Shown here: piece by piece, positions 27,394 to 36,467 of the stretch
How the letters are laid out: every line of letters starts with the position of its first letter
Position numbering within the stretch: the first letter of the stretch is position 1
Assembly (NCBI GenBank): GCA_016708435.1
Contig: JADJFV010000003.1
Span: 94,501-158,500, forward strand
Direction: 5' to 3'
Length of the DNA stretch: 64,000 bases
Source of the DNA: Leptospiraceae bacterium
GTDB taxonomy: Bacteria; Spirochaetota; Leptospiria; Leptospirales; Leptospiraceae
Program-made: the position numbers and the translations under genes
The notes under the pieces: model-generated
The model's database searches: none
Told to the model about the DNA's origin: nothing
Seen by the model: the letters and a program-made list of their open reading frames with translations, nothing else

Positions 27394-28149
27394 ATGAAAT
27401 TCAAATTAATTCTAATTAATCTTATCATACTCAGTGTCTTCAATTTTGTGGGATGCGAAGATGATAATAGTAGCGTGATTGAAACGTTAGACGGCGAGAA
27501 GCTAACAGTAAAGAAATTCGAAACAACATATGAAACAGCGATTGAATCGATGAGTCGTATGCAAAATGTTGAAAAAGAAAATTTAATCAAAATTGTATCA
27601 TCGGATATAGAAGAGTTAGATGAGCAGCTAAAATCAATTAACTACCAATTTCAACCAAAGAACTTTTATGATAATTACCGCAACATGTATATGATTAAGA
27701 CTGCTGCGGATAAGTCTGGTTTTACCACGAGAGCAGATATAAAAAATATTGTGAAATACTTAGAAATGCAAACTATTTCTCAGCTTTATATCACTGAGCA
27801 AGTAGAGAAAAAAATTAAAATCACTGACGAAGATGCAAGCAATAAATGTAAAGACCTAAGAGAAAAAGATCCACGTATGAAATCTGTTACTCTAGACAGA
27901 TGCCTGCAAATCGGAAGAGGAGTTTTAAAACAAGAAGAGTCTCAAAAAATTCTTCCAAAAGTTTTAGAAAGAGTCAAAGAAGGAATATCCATTAAGCACA
28001 ATGAAAAATTTGACCTAGAACAATACTTAAAGACAGGACCTAGCATTCTTAAAAAAGATGCAAAAGAGAAAGAAGGCGATAAGTCTGAATCTAAACCTGA
28101 AACAAAAACTGAAGAAAAACCAGTCACACCAGCACCTGCTGGTAAATAG
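27394..28149 (+). CDS. Lipoprotein downstream of mfd, helical (SurA-like chaperone features)
   Basis: A 251-residue protein with a signal peptide ending in FVGC (Cys21). It begins VIETLDGEKLTVKKFETTYE, like the N-terminus of SurA/PpiC-type peptide-binding proteins, and continues as long amphipathic helices. The C-terminal 40 residues are a Lys/Glu/Pro-rich low-complexity tail (KPETKTEEKPVTPAPAGK). No rotamase domain is visible. A leptospiral lipoprotein called LipL31 may be a counterpart, but that is a memory-level guess I cannot verify. AAGGAAC lies close upstream of ATG 27394. Confidence 0.8.
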   Translation: MKFKLILINLIILSVFNFVGCEDDNSSVIETLDGEKLTVKKFETTYETAIESMSRMQNVEKENLIKIVSSDIEELDEQLKSINYQFQPKNFYDNYRNMYMIKTAADKSGFTTRADIKNIVKYLEMQTISQLYITEQVEKKIKITDEDASNKCKDLREKDPRMKSVTLDRCLQIGRGVLKQEESQKILPKVLERVKEGISIKHNEKFDLEQYLKTGPSILKKDAKEKEGDKSESKPETKTEEKPVTPAPAGK

Positions 28150-28157
28150 TATACCGT

Positions 28158-28181
28158 AGAGACGCACGGCCGTGCGTCTCT
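28158..28181. repeat. 24-base perfect palindrome between lipoprotein gene and uppP
   Basis: AGAGACGCACGG with its exact complement CCGTGCGTCTCT, GC-rich in an AT-rich region, eight bases after the lipoprotein stop. There is no T run after it, so it is a weak terminator candidate; it resembles the mobile palindromic elements found between genes in many bacteria. Confidence 0.65.
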
Positions 28182-28194
28182 CTCTACTAGCCAT

Positions 28195-29049
28195 ATGAAC
28201 AATTACATAAATTTAATCCTTAGAAGTATTATTGAATCTATAACTGAGTTTTTGCCTGTATCCTCTACGGGGCATTTATTCTTATTCACTTCCTTTTTTC
28301 CTTTTGAGGGATTAGAAGATGGAGCTAGCTTTGATGATTTGTTTGATATATTCATTCAGAGTGGAGCCATTCTTTCTGTCCTTGTTTTGTATCGTAATTT
28401 CTTTTTTGAAAAGACAAAGGCTACTCTTCAGTATGCGCTAGGACAGTCGAAGGATGATTCGGGCTTTCAATTTTTTTTAAATATTGCAATTGGATCTTTT
28501 CCTGTTTTATTGTTTGGCTTTGCATTTAAAAGTATTCTAGACACGATTAAAGCGAGTGAGTATTTACTTTTCATTTTGGGTTTCTCTTGGTTAGCCGGAG
28601 GAATTGCAATCGTATTCGTAGAAAAAAAATTACAGTCAATGCATTCAGATTCTACAGTAGCTTCTTCTTCTCTCAGCTTTAAGCAGGCTATTACGATTGG
28701 AATTTGTCAATGTCTGGCTCTCATTCCAGGCGTTTCTAGATCTGCAATGACTATTATAACTGCGAGGCTTTTGGGTTTGCCCAAAAAAACATCTGCCGAG
28801 TATTCTTTCTTCTTAGCGGTTCCTGTGCTCATAGCGGCTAGTTTATATAAGCTGTATAAATATAGAGACTTACTTCATGGGGATAGTTTGATTTTACTGT
28901 CGATTGGCTTTATTTTGACATTTATCTTTTGTATGGGAATTATCAAGTGGTTTATCGCATTTATCCAGAAGAATAGTTTTTCTAGCTTTGGATACTATCG
29001 CATTCTTCTTGGAATTATTGTCGTTGCTTATTATTTATTTCGCAGGTAA
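28195..29049 (+). CDS. uppP: Undecaprenyl-diphosphatase
   Basis: Integral membrane enzyme recycling undecaprenyl pyrophosphate to the monophosphate carrier for peptidoglycan and O-antigen synthesis; also called BacA. The 284 residues include the first signature ESITEFLPVSSTGHL near residue 15 and the second ALIPGVSRSAMTIITARLLG near 180, with about eight membrane helices. It starts 45 bases after the lipoprotein stop, with a palindrome between. No strong ribosome site is visible before ATG 28195. Confidence 0.96.
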   Translation: MNNYINLILRSIIESITEFLPVSSTGHLFLFTSFFPFEGLEDGASFDDLFDIFIQSGAILSVLVLYRNFFFEKTKATLQYALGQSKDDSGFQFFLNIAIGSFPVLLFGFAFKSILDTIKASEYLLFILGFSWLAGGIAIVFVEKKLQSMHSDSTVASSSLSFKQAITIGICQCLALIPGVSRSAMTIITARLLGLPKKTSAEYSFFLAVPVLIAASLYKLYKYRDLLHGDSLILLSIGFILTFIFCMGIIKWFIAFIQKNSFSSFGYYRILLGIIVVAYYLFRR

Positions 29050-29077
29050 CTAATCTTACGCAAGATGAGCTTCGACT

Positions 29078-29410
29078 TTAGGAATTTTCACTTTTAAATT
29101 CGCTAGTTGAGATTATCTTTAAGTATTTGTCTATCTGGCTAATTTTCAGAATTCCCTTTATATTGGAAGGCACATCTAATAGAGTTAGCTTTTTGTTTTT
29201 ACCTTTTAGATTGTTCATGATGCGAAGAATACATCCCATTCCAGAAGAGTCAATAGCTCTACACTTAGAAAGATCAATACCAACATTTTGAATTGGTGCT
29301 GTAACCAAATCCTGTATATATAATTCAAATTCTCGAAATGTGCCCATGTCTAAGTAACCTTCGAGTCCTACAATGGCTAGATTTTCATGAATGGTTTTTT
29401 CTAATTTCAT
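29078..29410 (-). CDS. STAS-domain anti-sigma factor antagonist
   Basis: A single STAS domain of about 110 residues. The phosphoacceptor region reads CRAIDSSGMGCIL, with the conserved serine after Asp as in SpoIIAA/RsbV proteins, so it can be expected to be phosphorylated by an anti-sigma kinase and dephosphorylated by a SpoIIE-type phosphatase. The start at ATG 29410 (MKLEKTIHEN) fits the domain better than the upstream GTG at 29434. Two SpoIIE phosphatases lie at 36468-38349 and 40163-43192; no cognate kinase is in the window. Convergent with uppP. Confidence 0.9.
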   Translation of the reverse strand: MKLEKTIHENLAIVGLEGYLDMGTFREFELYIQDLVTAPIQNVGIDLSKCRAIDSSGMGCILRIMNNLKGKNKKLTLLDVPSNIKGILKISQIDKYLKIISTSEFKSENS

Positions 29411-29537
29411 ACTAATGGCTAACTTCCACGTCACATAATTTAACTAGGATTATAATTTAACAACCATTCTTTTTATTTTTTGAATAAATTTTACGACTTG
29501 TTTTTCCTTTTGCCCTGCGACTTATATCTAATCTAAT

Positions 29538-31388
29538 ATGAGTTTAACATTAGCTGAATTTCTATCGATCTATCCATGGGATGAGAAGTATCTCTTAAAT
29601 AAACCAAAACGTCTAGACTGGATCTGGTCATTTGATTTAGCAATTTCAGCAGATGCCCTTTGGTCATTTGTAAGTGATACTTCCAGGCTTAATAAAGCGA
29701 TGGGTTTAAGCGAAATGAATTTTGTTGAAAAAAACGGAGTCCTTTACGGAAATACAACTAATGCAGGCATTCGACTTGAATGGGTTGAAATTCCCTGGAC
29801 ATGGGTTGCTTCAAATCACCTCATCAGTATTCGTGAGTATAGCAAAGGCTTTGCGCATACGGTAAAAGCCATTTATCATTTTGAAAGAATTTCAGAGGAA
29901 GCGACTCGTTTGTATGTCTATTTGGGTTGGGTGCCAAGAAGTTTATTATCTCGGCTACTCCTTGTTATCTCCGAAAATTCCATCAGAAAGAAATACGCTT
30001 CTATTTTAGGAGAGATTGAAAGAATTTCTAAAGCTAGAACTATTCAGTATCAATTACCTGTTCGAGAAGAAGAGAATAAGATAAGTAATCCTTCTGTTGT
30101 TTTTAAAATTACAGAGGAATTATTGCAAAAAAAAATTTCGAAAGATTTGATTCACAAGCTTATTGATTTTATTGAATATGGAAATGAATTAGACCTATAT
30201 AGAATTCGAGTTTTGGAATTGGCCTCTCGATGGGGCGTAAAAGAAAGAGACTTACTCGTTGCCTGCATGTATGCTACTCGTGCGGGGTTACTCACGATTA
30301 GCTGGGATGTGATTTGTCCTCACTGCCGAGGAACACGTTTGGAAATTGGAACTCTTTATGATGTTCCCAGCAAATCGAATTGTGAGGCTTGCGAAATAGA
30401 ATACGAAAACGATTCAGAGAATTCAATAGAAATAACATTCCATGTGCATCCTTCCATTCGAAATGTGGCAAAGGTATTCTTTTGTAGTGCAGAGCCAGCG
30501 AAGAAGCCTCATATAAAACTACAAAAATATCTCGCACCAAAAGAAATAATAGAGGCTAATATAAATCTTGGTATCGGAATTTACAGACTTAGAATCAAAG
30601 GAAATACCCAAACAGGAAGTTTAAGTATTACTGATGCAGAATCTGCAAATAGAGTAAATTGGTCAAATGAGGGTAATCAAAATTATCTCTCCGGTAAAAA
30701 TCCATTTGTGCGGATAACGAATACAGACGATAAGCCACGGCTATTTACAATTGAAGAGACATCCTGGGATCCTTTTGTTCTTAGACCTGCTTATATTTTT
30801 AGCTTACAGGAATTTCACGATTTGTTTTCGGCAGAATCTATTTCGAGTGATTTAAAACTAGAACTAGGTCTTCAAACAGTATTATTCACTGACATTGTAG
30901 GCTCTTCTAGTCTCTATGAGGAGCAAGGAGATTCAAAGACTTTTGTGCAAGTGAAAAAGCATTTCGAAGAAATAAATATTTTTGTAAAGGAAAATGAAGG
31001 TGCGATTATAAAGACGATAGGCGACGCGGTAATGGCAGCTTTTCCTTCTCCGAAAGGAGCTATTGAAACAGCAATGGCTTTGCTAAAAACTTTTAATGGC
31101 AAGAATATGAATAGAATTCGCTTGAGAGTGTCAATTCATTATGGTCAATGCATTGCCGTAAATTTAAATAGTGGAATTGATTATTTCGGTAAAACTGTAA
31201 ACATCGCAGCCAAGATTCAAAAATTAGCCGGAGCTTCTCAAATAGTTTTTACGAAAGAATATAAAGAAAATCCTGACGTAGATTTTTTTCTGGAGTCTAA
31301 CAACATTATACTCGAAGAATTAAAATATGAAATTCCTGGAATGAAAGACCAATTTACAATTTATAGAATCAATGCTGGAAACCTTTAA
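29538..31388 (+). CDS. Class III adenylate/guanylate cyclase with SRPBCC-like and zinc-ribbon N-terminus (DUF5939 type)
   Basis: 616 residues. Residues 25-165 form an SRPBCC/START-like ligand-binding domain (WIWSFDLAISADALWSFVSDT). About 190-380 carry the DUF5939-like part, with a zinc ribbon CPHCRGT ... NCEAC. Residues 450-610 are the cyclase catalytic domain: metal-binding LFTDIVGSS, then IGDAVMAAFPSP and YFGKTVNIAAKI. No membrane segment is visible. A cyclic-nucleotide product is expected; ATP versus GTP cannot be told with certainty. The 3' end overlaps the next small lipoprotein gene by 17 bases, so it may be translationally linked to the TonB receptor operon. Confidence 0.9.
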   Translation: MSLTLAEFLSIYPWDEKYLLNKPKRLDWIWSFDLAISADALWSFVSDTSRLNKAMGLSEMNFVEKNGVLYGNTTNAGIRLEWVEIPWTWVASNHLISIREYSKGFAHTVKAIYHFERISEEATRLYVYLGWVPRSLLSRLLLVISENSIRKKYASILGEIERISKARTIQYQLPVREEENKISNPSVVFKITEELLQKKISKDLIHKLIDFIEYGNELDLYRIRVLELASRWGVKERDLLVACMYATRAGLLTISWDVICPHCRGTRLEIGTLYDVPSKSNCEACEIEYENDSENSIEITFHVHPSIRNVAKVFFCSAEPAKKPHIKLQKYLAPKEIIEANINLGIGIYRLRIKGNTQTGSLSITDAESANRVNWSNEGNQNYLSGKNPFVRITNTDDKPRLFTIEETSWDPFVLRPAYIFSLQEFHDLFSAESISSDLKLELGLQTVLFTDIVGSSSLYEEQGDSKTFVQVKKHFEEINIFVKENEGAIIKTIGDAVMAAFPSPKGAIETAMALLKTFNGKNMNRIRLRVSIHYGQCIAVNLNSGIDYFGKTVNIAAKIQKLAGASQIVFTKEYKENPDVDFFLESNNIILEELKYEIPGMKDQFTIYRINAGNL

Positions 31389-31644
31389 ACATTATAAATC
31401 CATTTTACTATTCGTCTTTTTATTTAATTGCTATGACAATAATCGAATTGACTCATGGGAAATTCAAAAACGAATTTTAATATTAATAGAAGCAAAAGCA
31501 AGTCAGTGTGGAAATCGTCCAAGTGATCCATTATTTTTTACACAAGACCGCCCCCCAGGCGAAGTTACTCGGTGCGAATTAGATGTATTAAACGCAAGGT
31601 GCCCTTTTAAAACGTATCCTTGGAGTTGTGTGAGGATATTTTGA
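31372..31644 (+). CDS. Small cysteine-containing lipoprotein
   Basis: A 90-residue product with a signal peptide ending in LFNC (Cys20) and a short mature part. That part has a hydrophobic helix RILILIEAKAS followed by four cysteines (QCGN, RCEL, RCPF, SCVR). No family recognised. It overlaps the cyclase gene by 17 bases and its TGA stop overlaps the TTG start of the TonB receptor. The helix-then-cysteine pattern recurs in the lipoprotein at 34294 (ILTLVQIRAKGNC), so the two may be distant relatives that serve the receptor. Small size lowers confidence. Confidence 0.7.
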   Translation: MLETFKHYKSILLFVFLFNCYDNNRIDSWEIQKRILILIEAKASQCGNRPSDPLFFTQDRPPGEVTRCELDVLNARCPFKTYPWSCVRIF

Positions 31645-34292
31645 AGTTTATATTTTTTACATTGTTATTTTTTCTTTCATCGCTTACTGCACAAGAAAAA
31701 CCTATTTCAGCAAAAATCAAAGTAATAGACAAAGCCACTAATTCTCCTAAGCCAAATGCTACCGTCGTGATAAAAGAATCTGGTGGTTACTTTACTACAA
31801 ATGCAAAAGGAGAAATTCTTTTTCAAGTTCCGGCTAATGGCTATTACACCTTAAGAATTATTTCTGGTGCAGATGTGGAAGTAAAGCGTAAAGAAATTTA
31901 CTATGACGGGCAAGAGATTGTTGTATTTGTTGGTGAAAAAGAAAAAGGGGCCATTGAAGTCTCCGGCGAAAAAGAAAAAACAAAGCTTTCACGCTATACC
32001 TTACAACAAGAAGAAATTAAGCGTTTGCCCGGATCACAAGGAGATTCGCTTAAGGCAATTTTAACTTTGCCGGGAGTTTCTCCTGCAATTCCAATCGGTC
32101 TTGCAACGACTGCTGCCCTGTTTAATACGAATAATACAGGTCCTTATCGAAATAGCGATCGAGGAGATATTGTTTTGCGAGGTGCAGGCTCAAGAGCAAA
32201 CCAATTTTACTTTGATGGATTTCCGATTAGTTACCCTTTTCATCTAGGAAATCAATCTTCTGTATTAAACAATAATATCATTAAATCGTTTGATGTCTAT
32301 ACAGGTGCGTATTCCTCCCGGTATGGATATGCGACAGGCGGCATTATTAACATTGAAGGAAAATCAGAAGTAAAAAAAACAACTTCCATTTTAAATATGA
32401 ATTTATTTTTGACGGATGCTATGATTGAAACAAAGCTAGGTGAAAAATCGTATATGATAGCAGCGGCAAGAAAGAATTATCCGAATCTAGTTTTACTAAA
32501 ACTTTACCCTGATGGAATACCGCCTAATGCAAAGTATGCGGATTATCAGGATTATCAATTCAAGTATGGGTTTGATATTTCTGATAAGCATAAAATCTCA
32601 GTGTCTTTGTTTGGTGCAAGAGATAGACAAGCTTACACGAAAGCACAAGCGGAATTGGAAAGTAGCGGAGGAGGATCGGGCGGGTCAGATAGTAGACCGC
32701 CAATTGGACTCGATAAAAAATTTCATACGGAGGGGATAAGATATATTTACCAGCCAGCAACAAAATTTAGCAATACATTAAGTGTATCTAGAAATACATT
32801 CAAGGAATTCTTTGAGTTAAAAATTACAAATCCGGCAACGGCTGAAAATATTTTCGGTGTTCAAAACGTGACTACACAAACTCTTTATTTTGCAGAAAAC
32901 ATTCAATCTCTTGAAATTGTGAAGAATATTTTACGGATTGATACAGGGCAAAACTATCGAGAAAAAAATATTACTCTAAAAGGAGAAAATATAACGCAAC
33001 AAAATAGCCTGTTTTCTAAAATATTCAACGATCTTCTGGATAGTTCACCAACATTTCGCGCTCTCATTGACGGTGACGGCGCAAAATCAAAAGAATATGG
33101 AATGTTCGCAGAGGCTACTATAGAGTATGCGGGATTTAAACTAGTGCCGGGTGTGCGATGGGATTATTATAATTTAGCGAACCAAAAGGCTTTGAGTCCA
33201 AGGTTAAATGCTTCGTATACAATAGCAAAGACTGGAACGACATTTATTGCAGGAGCAGGGATTCATCGAAATGCTCCGGTAGGTATAGAGCAAGTATCCG
33301 CTAAAGTGGGTAACTCTAATTTGCTCATGGAGAAGGCTGAGCACCTAGCAATTGGAATTAACCAGGAGATCAATCAGCAATGGCTATTTAAAGTGGAGGG
33401 TTTTCGAAATATCTTTTCTGATTTAGTAGTTCCTGATAATTATGCGCGAAATCCATACGCTTTAAATAATGAGCCACGAGATATTTTGCAGAAATCTGAT
33501 TTTGTTTCTAGAAATATTTTAACAGACAAAGCACTAAATTATTCTAACAGAGGAGATGGATTTTCGGAAGGTGTGGAAGTCTATTTAAAAAAATCAAATA
33601 AGCCTGGCGAAAATGGTTTTTTTGGTTGGATTTCTTATTCCAATTCCATCACAAAAAGAAACAATCACCAGACAAGACTTGCAAGTTCAGAAGCTACGAG
33701 TAGGAATTTAAAAAATGGAAGTAGAAAGCTTCTCTATCAAACAGAAGTTGGAAATAACTATGTGAATTATTACGATGATAATCAAGCGGAACTACTTTTT
33801 GACAATGATCGCAGTGAATTATATGACTTAGACCGAACTCATCTTTTGAATATTGTGTTTGGTTGGAAGATTACGAGTCAATGGCAACTAGGTGGAAGGT
33901 ATCGTTATTTTACCAATACTCCTATTACGCCTATCGTTGGTTCTAGTCGAATTTCACAGGCAGCAAGTATTGGGGTTAATCTGAATAATGCGCAGTATTC
34001 GAATGACTACAACTCAGCAAGACTTTCTCAATTTCAACAAGTTGATATTCGATTGGATCGATTTGAAAACTATGAATGGGGAATGGTCAATGGGTATATT
34101 GAAGTAATCAATCTTTTAGGGAGGAGAAATGTTTCCGGGGAAAATTTTGATGTGTCAAAGCCCTATCTCAATGGATCCAATCCCACCCCCGTATATGATA
34201 CTCTGAATTCGCCTTACATCCAATCGCCATTACCCGGCGGAAGACTTGTCTATTTACCACTTTTAAATATTGGTTTGGAAGTGAGGTTTTAA
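31641..34292 (+). CDS. TonB-dependent outer-membrane receptor
   Basis: About 883 residues. The TTG at 31641 is chosen because GAGGA lies just upstream and the product then starts with a clean signal peptide (KFIFFTLLFFLSSLTAQ). It overlaps the previous stop as TTGA. Residues 25-100 are a carboxypeptidase-regulatory-like beta domain. The plug follows (KRLPGSQGDSLKAILTLPGV, RGAGSRANQFYFDGFPI, YSSRYGYATGGIINIEG), then a 22-strand-type barrel ending in a C-terminal Phe. The ligand is unknown. Flanked on both sides by small lipoproteins with cysteines, which may be substrate-capture partners. Confidence 0.92.
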   Translation: MKFIFFTLLFFLSSLTAQEKPISAKIKVIDKATNSPKPNATVVIKESGGYFTTNAKGEILFQVPANGYYTLRIISGADVEVKRKEIYYDGQEIVVFVGEKEKGAIEVSGEKEKTKLSRYTLQQEEIKRLPGSQGDSLKAILTLPGVSPAIPIGLATTAALFNTNNTGPYRNSDRGDIVLRGAGSRANQFYFDGFPISYPFHLGNQSSVLNNNIIKSFDVYTGAYSSRYGYATGGIINIEGKSEVKKTTSILNMNLFLTDAMIETKLGEKSYMIAAARKNYPNLVLLKLYPDGIPPNAKYADYQDYQFKYGFDISDKHKISVSLFGARDRQAYTKAQAELESSGGGSGGSDSRPPIGLDKKFHTEGIRYIYQPATKFSNTLSVSRNTFKEFFELKITNPATAENIFGVQNVTTQTLYFAENIQSLEIVKNILRIDTGQNYREKNITLKGENITQQNSLFSKIFNDLLDSSPTFRALIDGDGAKSKEYGMFAEATIEYAGFKLVPGVRWDYYNLANQKALSPRLNASYTIAKTGTTFIAGAGIHRNAPVGIEQVSAKVGNSNLLMEKAEHLAIGINQEINQQWLFKVEGFRNIFSDLVVPDNYARNPYALNNEPRDILQKSDFVSRNILTDKALNYSNRGDGFSEGVEVYLKKSNKPGENGFFGWISYSNSITKRNNHQTRLASSEATSRNLKNGSRKLLYQTEVGNNYVNYYDDNQAELLFDNDRSELYDLDRTHLLNIVFGWKITSQWQLGGRYRYFTNTPITPIVGSSRISQAASIGVNLNNAQYSNDYNSARLSQFQQVDIRLDRFENYEWGMVNGYIEVINLLGRRNVSGENFDVSKPYLNGSNPTPVYDTLNSPYIQSPLPGGRLVYLPLLNIGLEVRF

Positions 34293-34293
34293 T

Positions 34294-34995
34294 ATGCTGC
34301 GGATAATATTGCTTTTCTTTTTGATATTTTTATTTTCTTGCTCTGATATGGATGGAGTCAAAAAGAGACAGGAAACAAAGAAGACAGTAGATTTTTATAT
34401 TTTAACATTAGTTCAAATTAGAGCAAAGGGAAATTGCCTGCGCAAAGATTCTTCTACAAACACAGTCTATTGTGATAGACGATCGAGTGGACTTTGTAAT
34501 CTAAATGAATTGCTTTTAAGTTCTTCCGAAAAAGCTTATAATTTGACAGAAGCTAATGATTTAGTGAAAGCGGTTCCTTCTTGTAGCTTTTCTTTTTTAA
34601 ACTCAGGAATTTCATCTGATGCAATCTCTACCATTGCTGATCAAGATACATTTAAGGCTAATAACACTTATTCAGTAATTACTTCTTGTGAATCTACAGG
34701 AATTGGTTCTCCTGAAACACTGATCACAGAGTCTGAATTGATATTTTTAAATTCGTCGAGAGGAAGGATTGCAATAGCCGCCGATAAAGTGGCGAATACT
34801 CCTGATTTGGCTTTAGCACTGACATTGCCGGCAGGAACGAGTGCATCTCAGATCAAATCAGATGCGCGCTCTTGTTTATCGGGGGGATTTCCTGAGGCAG
34901 AGAAAGACTTAGTAACTGACTTGAGAACTTTGAAGCGAGTAAAAACGATTAGCTGTAGCAGTAAATCGGGTGTCACGAATGCCTGCCCTTTCTAA
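34294..34995 (+). CDS. Lipoprotein paired with the TonB-dependent receptor
   Basis: 233 residues with a signal peptide ending in LFSC (Cys16). The mature part begins with a charged tether and a hydrophobic helix YILTLVQIRAKGNC, followed by several cysteines (YCDR, LCNL, SCSF, SCES, SCLS, SCSS, CPF) that suggest disulfides. No family recognised. It starts one base after the receptor stop, so it is in the same operon; a surface ligand-binding or receptor-stabilising role is plausible but inferred only from context. Confidence 0.8.
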   Translation: MLRIILLFFLIFLFSCSDMDGVKKRQETKKTVDFYILTLVQIRAKGNCLRKDSSTNTVYCDRRSSGLCNLNELLLSSSEKAYNLTEANDLVKAVPSCSFSFLNSGISSDAISTIADQDTFKANNTYSVITSCESTGIGSPETLITESELIFLNSSRGRIAIAADKVANTPDLALALTLPAGTSASQIKSDARSCLSGGFPEAEKDLVTDLRTLKRVKTISCSSKSGVTNACPF

Positions 34996-35080
34996 ATATA
35001 TTTTCAAAATAAAAGACTTGTTTTAAATACTGTTTAAGTTGAATTGAATAACTAAATAAAAAACAGGATGGAATAATTTC

Positions 35081-36073
35081 ATGAAAGCACCAAGTAAAGA
35101 TTGGAAAGAGGACGTTGCCGTAGATGAGGAAAAAAGATTCAATGAATATGCAGAGAAAATAGTTGAAATTCAAAAGAAAAAATCTGCTATCTTTGGAAAC
35201 GGAAGAGCCTTACATAGAAAAATGATTTGTGGTTTGCAGGCAAAATTGCAGGTTCTTGAAAATTTACCTGAATATGCAAGCCAAGGATTGTTTGCAAAGT
35301 CAGGTGTTCATGATGCCTGGATTCGTATTTCAAATGGTGGTGTGGATGTGAAGTCAGATTCTCTTCCTGATATTCGCGGCTTTGCAATTAAAGTTCTTGG
35401 ACAGAATGCTCCTAGTGCTCTTGGAAATGGAAATACGCAAAATCAAGATTTTACGCTTATCAATCAATCTGCTTTTTCTTTTCCTAAATCTGCTCCCTTC
35501 ATAGCTCTTGTGTTAGCCGCTTCAGAAAGTCCATTTGCTTTGTTGACACATATGCTGGGAACTTACGGAATCATTGGTGGAGTTCAGAAGATTATGAAAA
35601 CAGTAAAAACTTTCGGTAAGCCATTTTCTGGATTTATGACAGAGACTTTCTATTCAGCTGCTCCGATTGCTTGTGGTGATTATGCTGCTCGTGTTCGATT
35701 AATTCCAGTAGCGGCTAAGCCAAATTTACCACCGAATAATTCCGATTTGTCGCTTGATATTAAAAAAGCTTTGGCGAAAGAATCAGTGGAATTTAATTTA
35801 CAATTGCAATTCTTTGTAGATGAGAAAATTACTCCTATTGAAGATGCTTCCATAGATTGGCTTGAGTCAGAGTCTCCTTACGTAACCGTTGCAAAATTAA
35901 CAATTCCTTCTCAGAATTTAGACTCAGAAGAGTCGAAGGCATTAGCTGATAAAATGGAGAAAACTATTTTTGATCCATGGAATGCATTTTTGGCACACCG
36001 ACCACTCGGGGACGTTATGCGTGCTAGGAAAGTTGTATATTATGCAAGCCAAAAAGGAAGAGGGGCAAACTAA
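35081..36073 (+). CDS. Catalase-like haem protein (y4iL-type)
   Basis: 330 residues, shorter than true catalases of about 480. Catalase-fold signatures are GRALHRKM near residue 46 (distal His region), HDAWIRISNGG, DIRGFAIKVLG with DFTLINQSAF (asparagine region), and the C-terminal LGDVMRARKVVYYASQKGR, where a tyrosine could ligate haem. There is no signal peptide. Short catalase relatives often have peroxygenase-like or unknown activity, so catalase activity should not be assumed. The TMEM220 gene follows after five bases, probably in the same transcript. Confidence 0.85.
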   Translation: MKAPSKDWKEDVAVDEEKRFNEYAEKIVEIQKKKSAIFGNGRALHRKMICGLQAKLQVLENLPEYASQGLFAKSGVHDAWIRISNGGVDVKSDSLPDIRGFAIKVLGQNAPSALGNGNTQNQDFTLINQSAFSFPKSAPFIALVLAASESPFALLTHMLGTYGIIGGVQKIMKTVKTFGKPFSGFMTETFYSAAPIACGDYAARVRLIPVAAKPNLPPNNSDLSLDIKKALAKESVEFNLQLQFFVDEKITPIEDASIDWLESESPYVTVAKLTIPSQNLDSEESKALADKMEKTIFDPWNAFLAHRPLGDVMRARKVVYYASQKGRGAN

Positions 36074-36078
36074 ATCTA

Positions 36079-36453
36079 ATGCGTATTCCAAACTATATAC
36101 TAACCATTTTATTTTTACTCTTTGCGGCAGTTCAATATAACGATCCAGATCCACTCATATGGATGTTCATTTATTCCTATGCTTCGCTCATGTGCTTTCT
36201 TGCGGCTAAAGGCAAATACTACAAAGCATTTCTATTGGCGGGCATAGTAGTTTCCTTTGTTTGGTCGATGACTCTCGCCGCTTCTATTTTAGTTGCTCTA
36301 AATGGATATGGAGCTGGTCCCATATTTAGTCTAGGCATGGTAAAAAATAGAGAAGTCGAAGAAGCAAGAGAATCTTTGGGCTTACTCATTGTGTTCTCTG
36401 TATTAGTTTGGAAATATGTTGAAGCAAAGAAAGTAGGAGTTAATACTAAATAA
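36079..36453 (+). CDS. TMEM220-family small membrane protein
   Basis: 124 residues with three or four membrane helices. The family signature AAVQYNDPDPLIWM lies near residue 16, and the EEARESLGLLI block near the end is typical. The function of the family is unknown. It follows the catalase-like gene closely and is convergent with the phosphatase gene on the other strand, with a gap of 14 bases. Confidence 0.88.
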   Translation: MRIPNYILTILFLLFAAVQYNDPDPLIWMFIYSYASLMCFLAAKGKYYKAFLLAGIVVSFVWSMTLAASILVALNGYGAGPIFSLGMVKNREVEEARESLGLLIVFSVLVWKYVEAKKVGVNTK

Positions 36454-36467
36454 CCACCGAATTGTTT

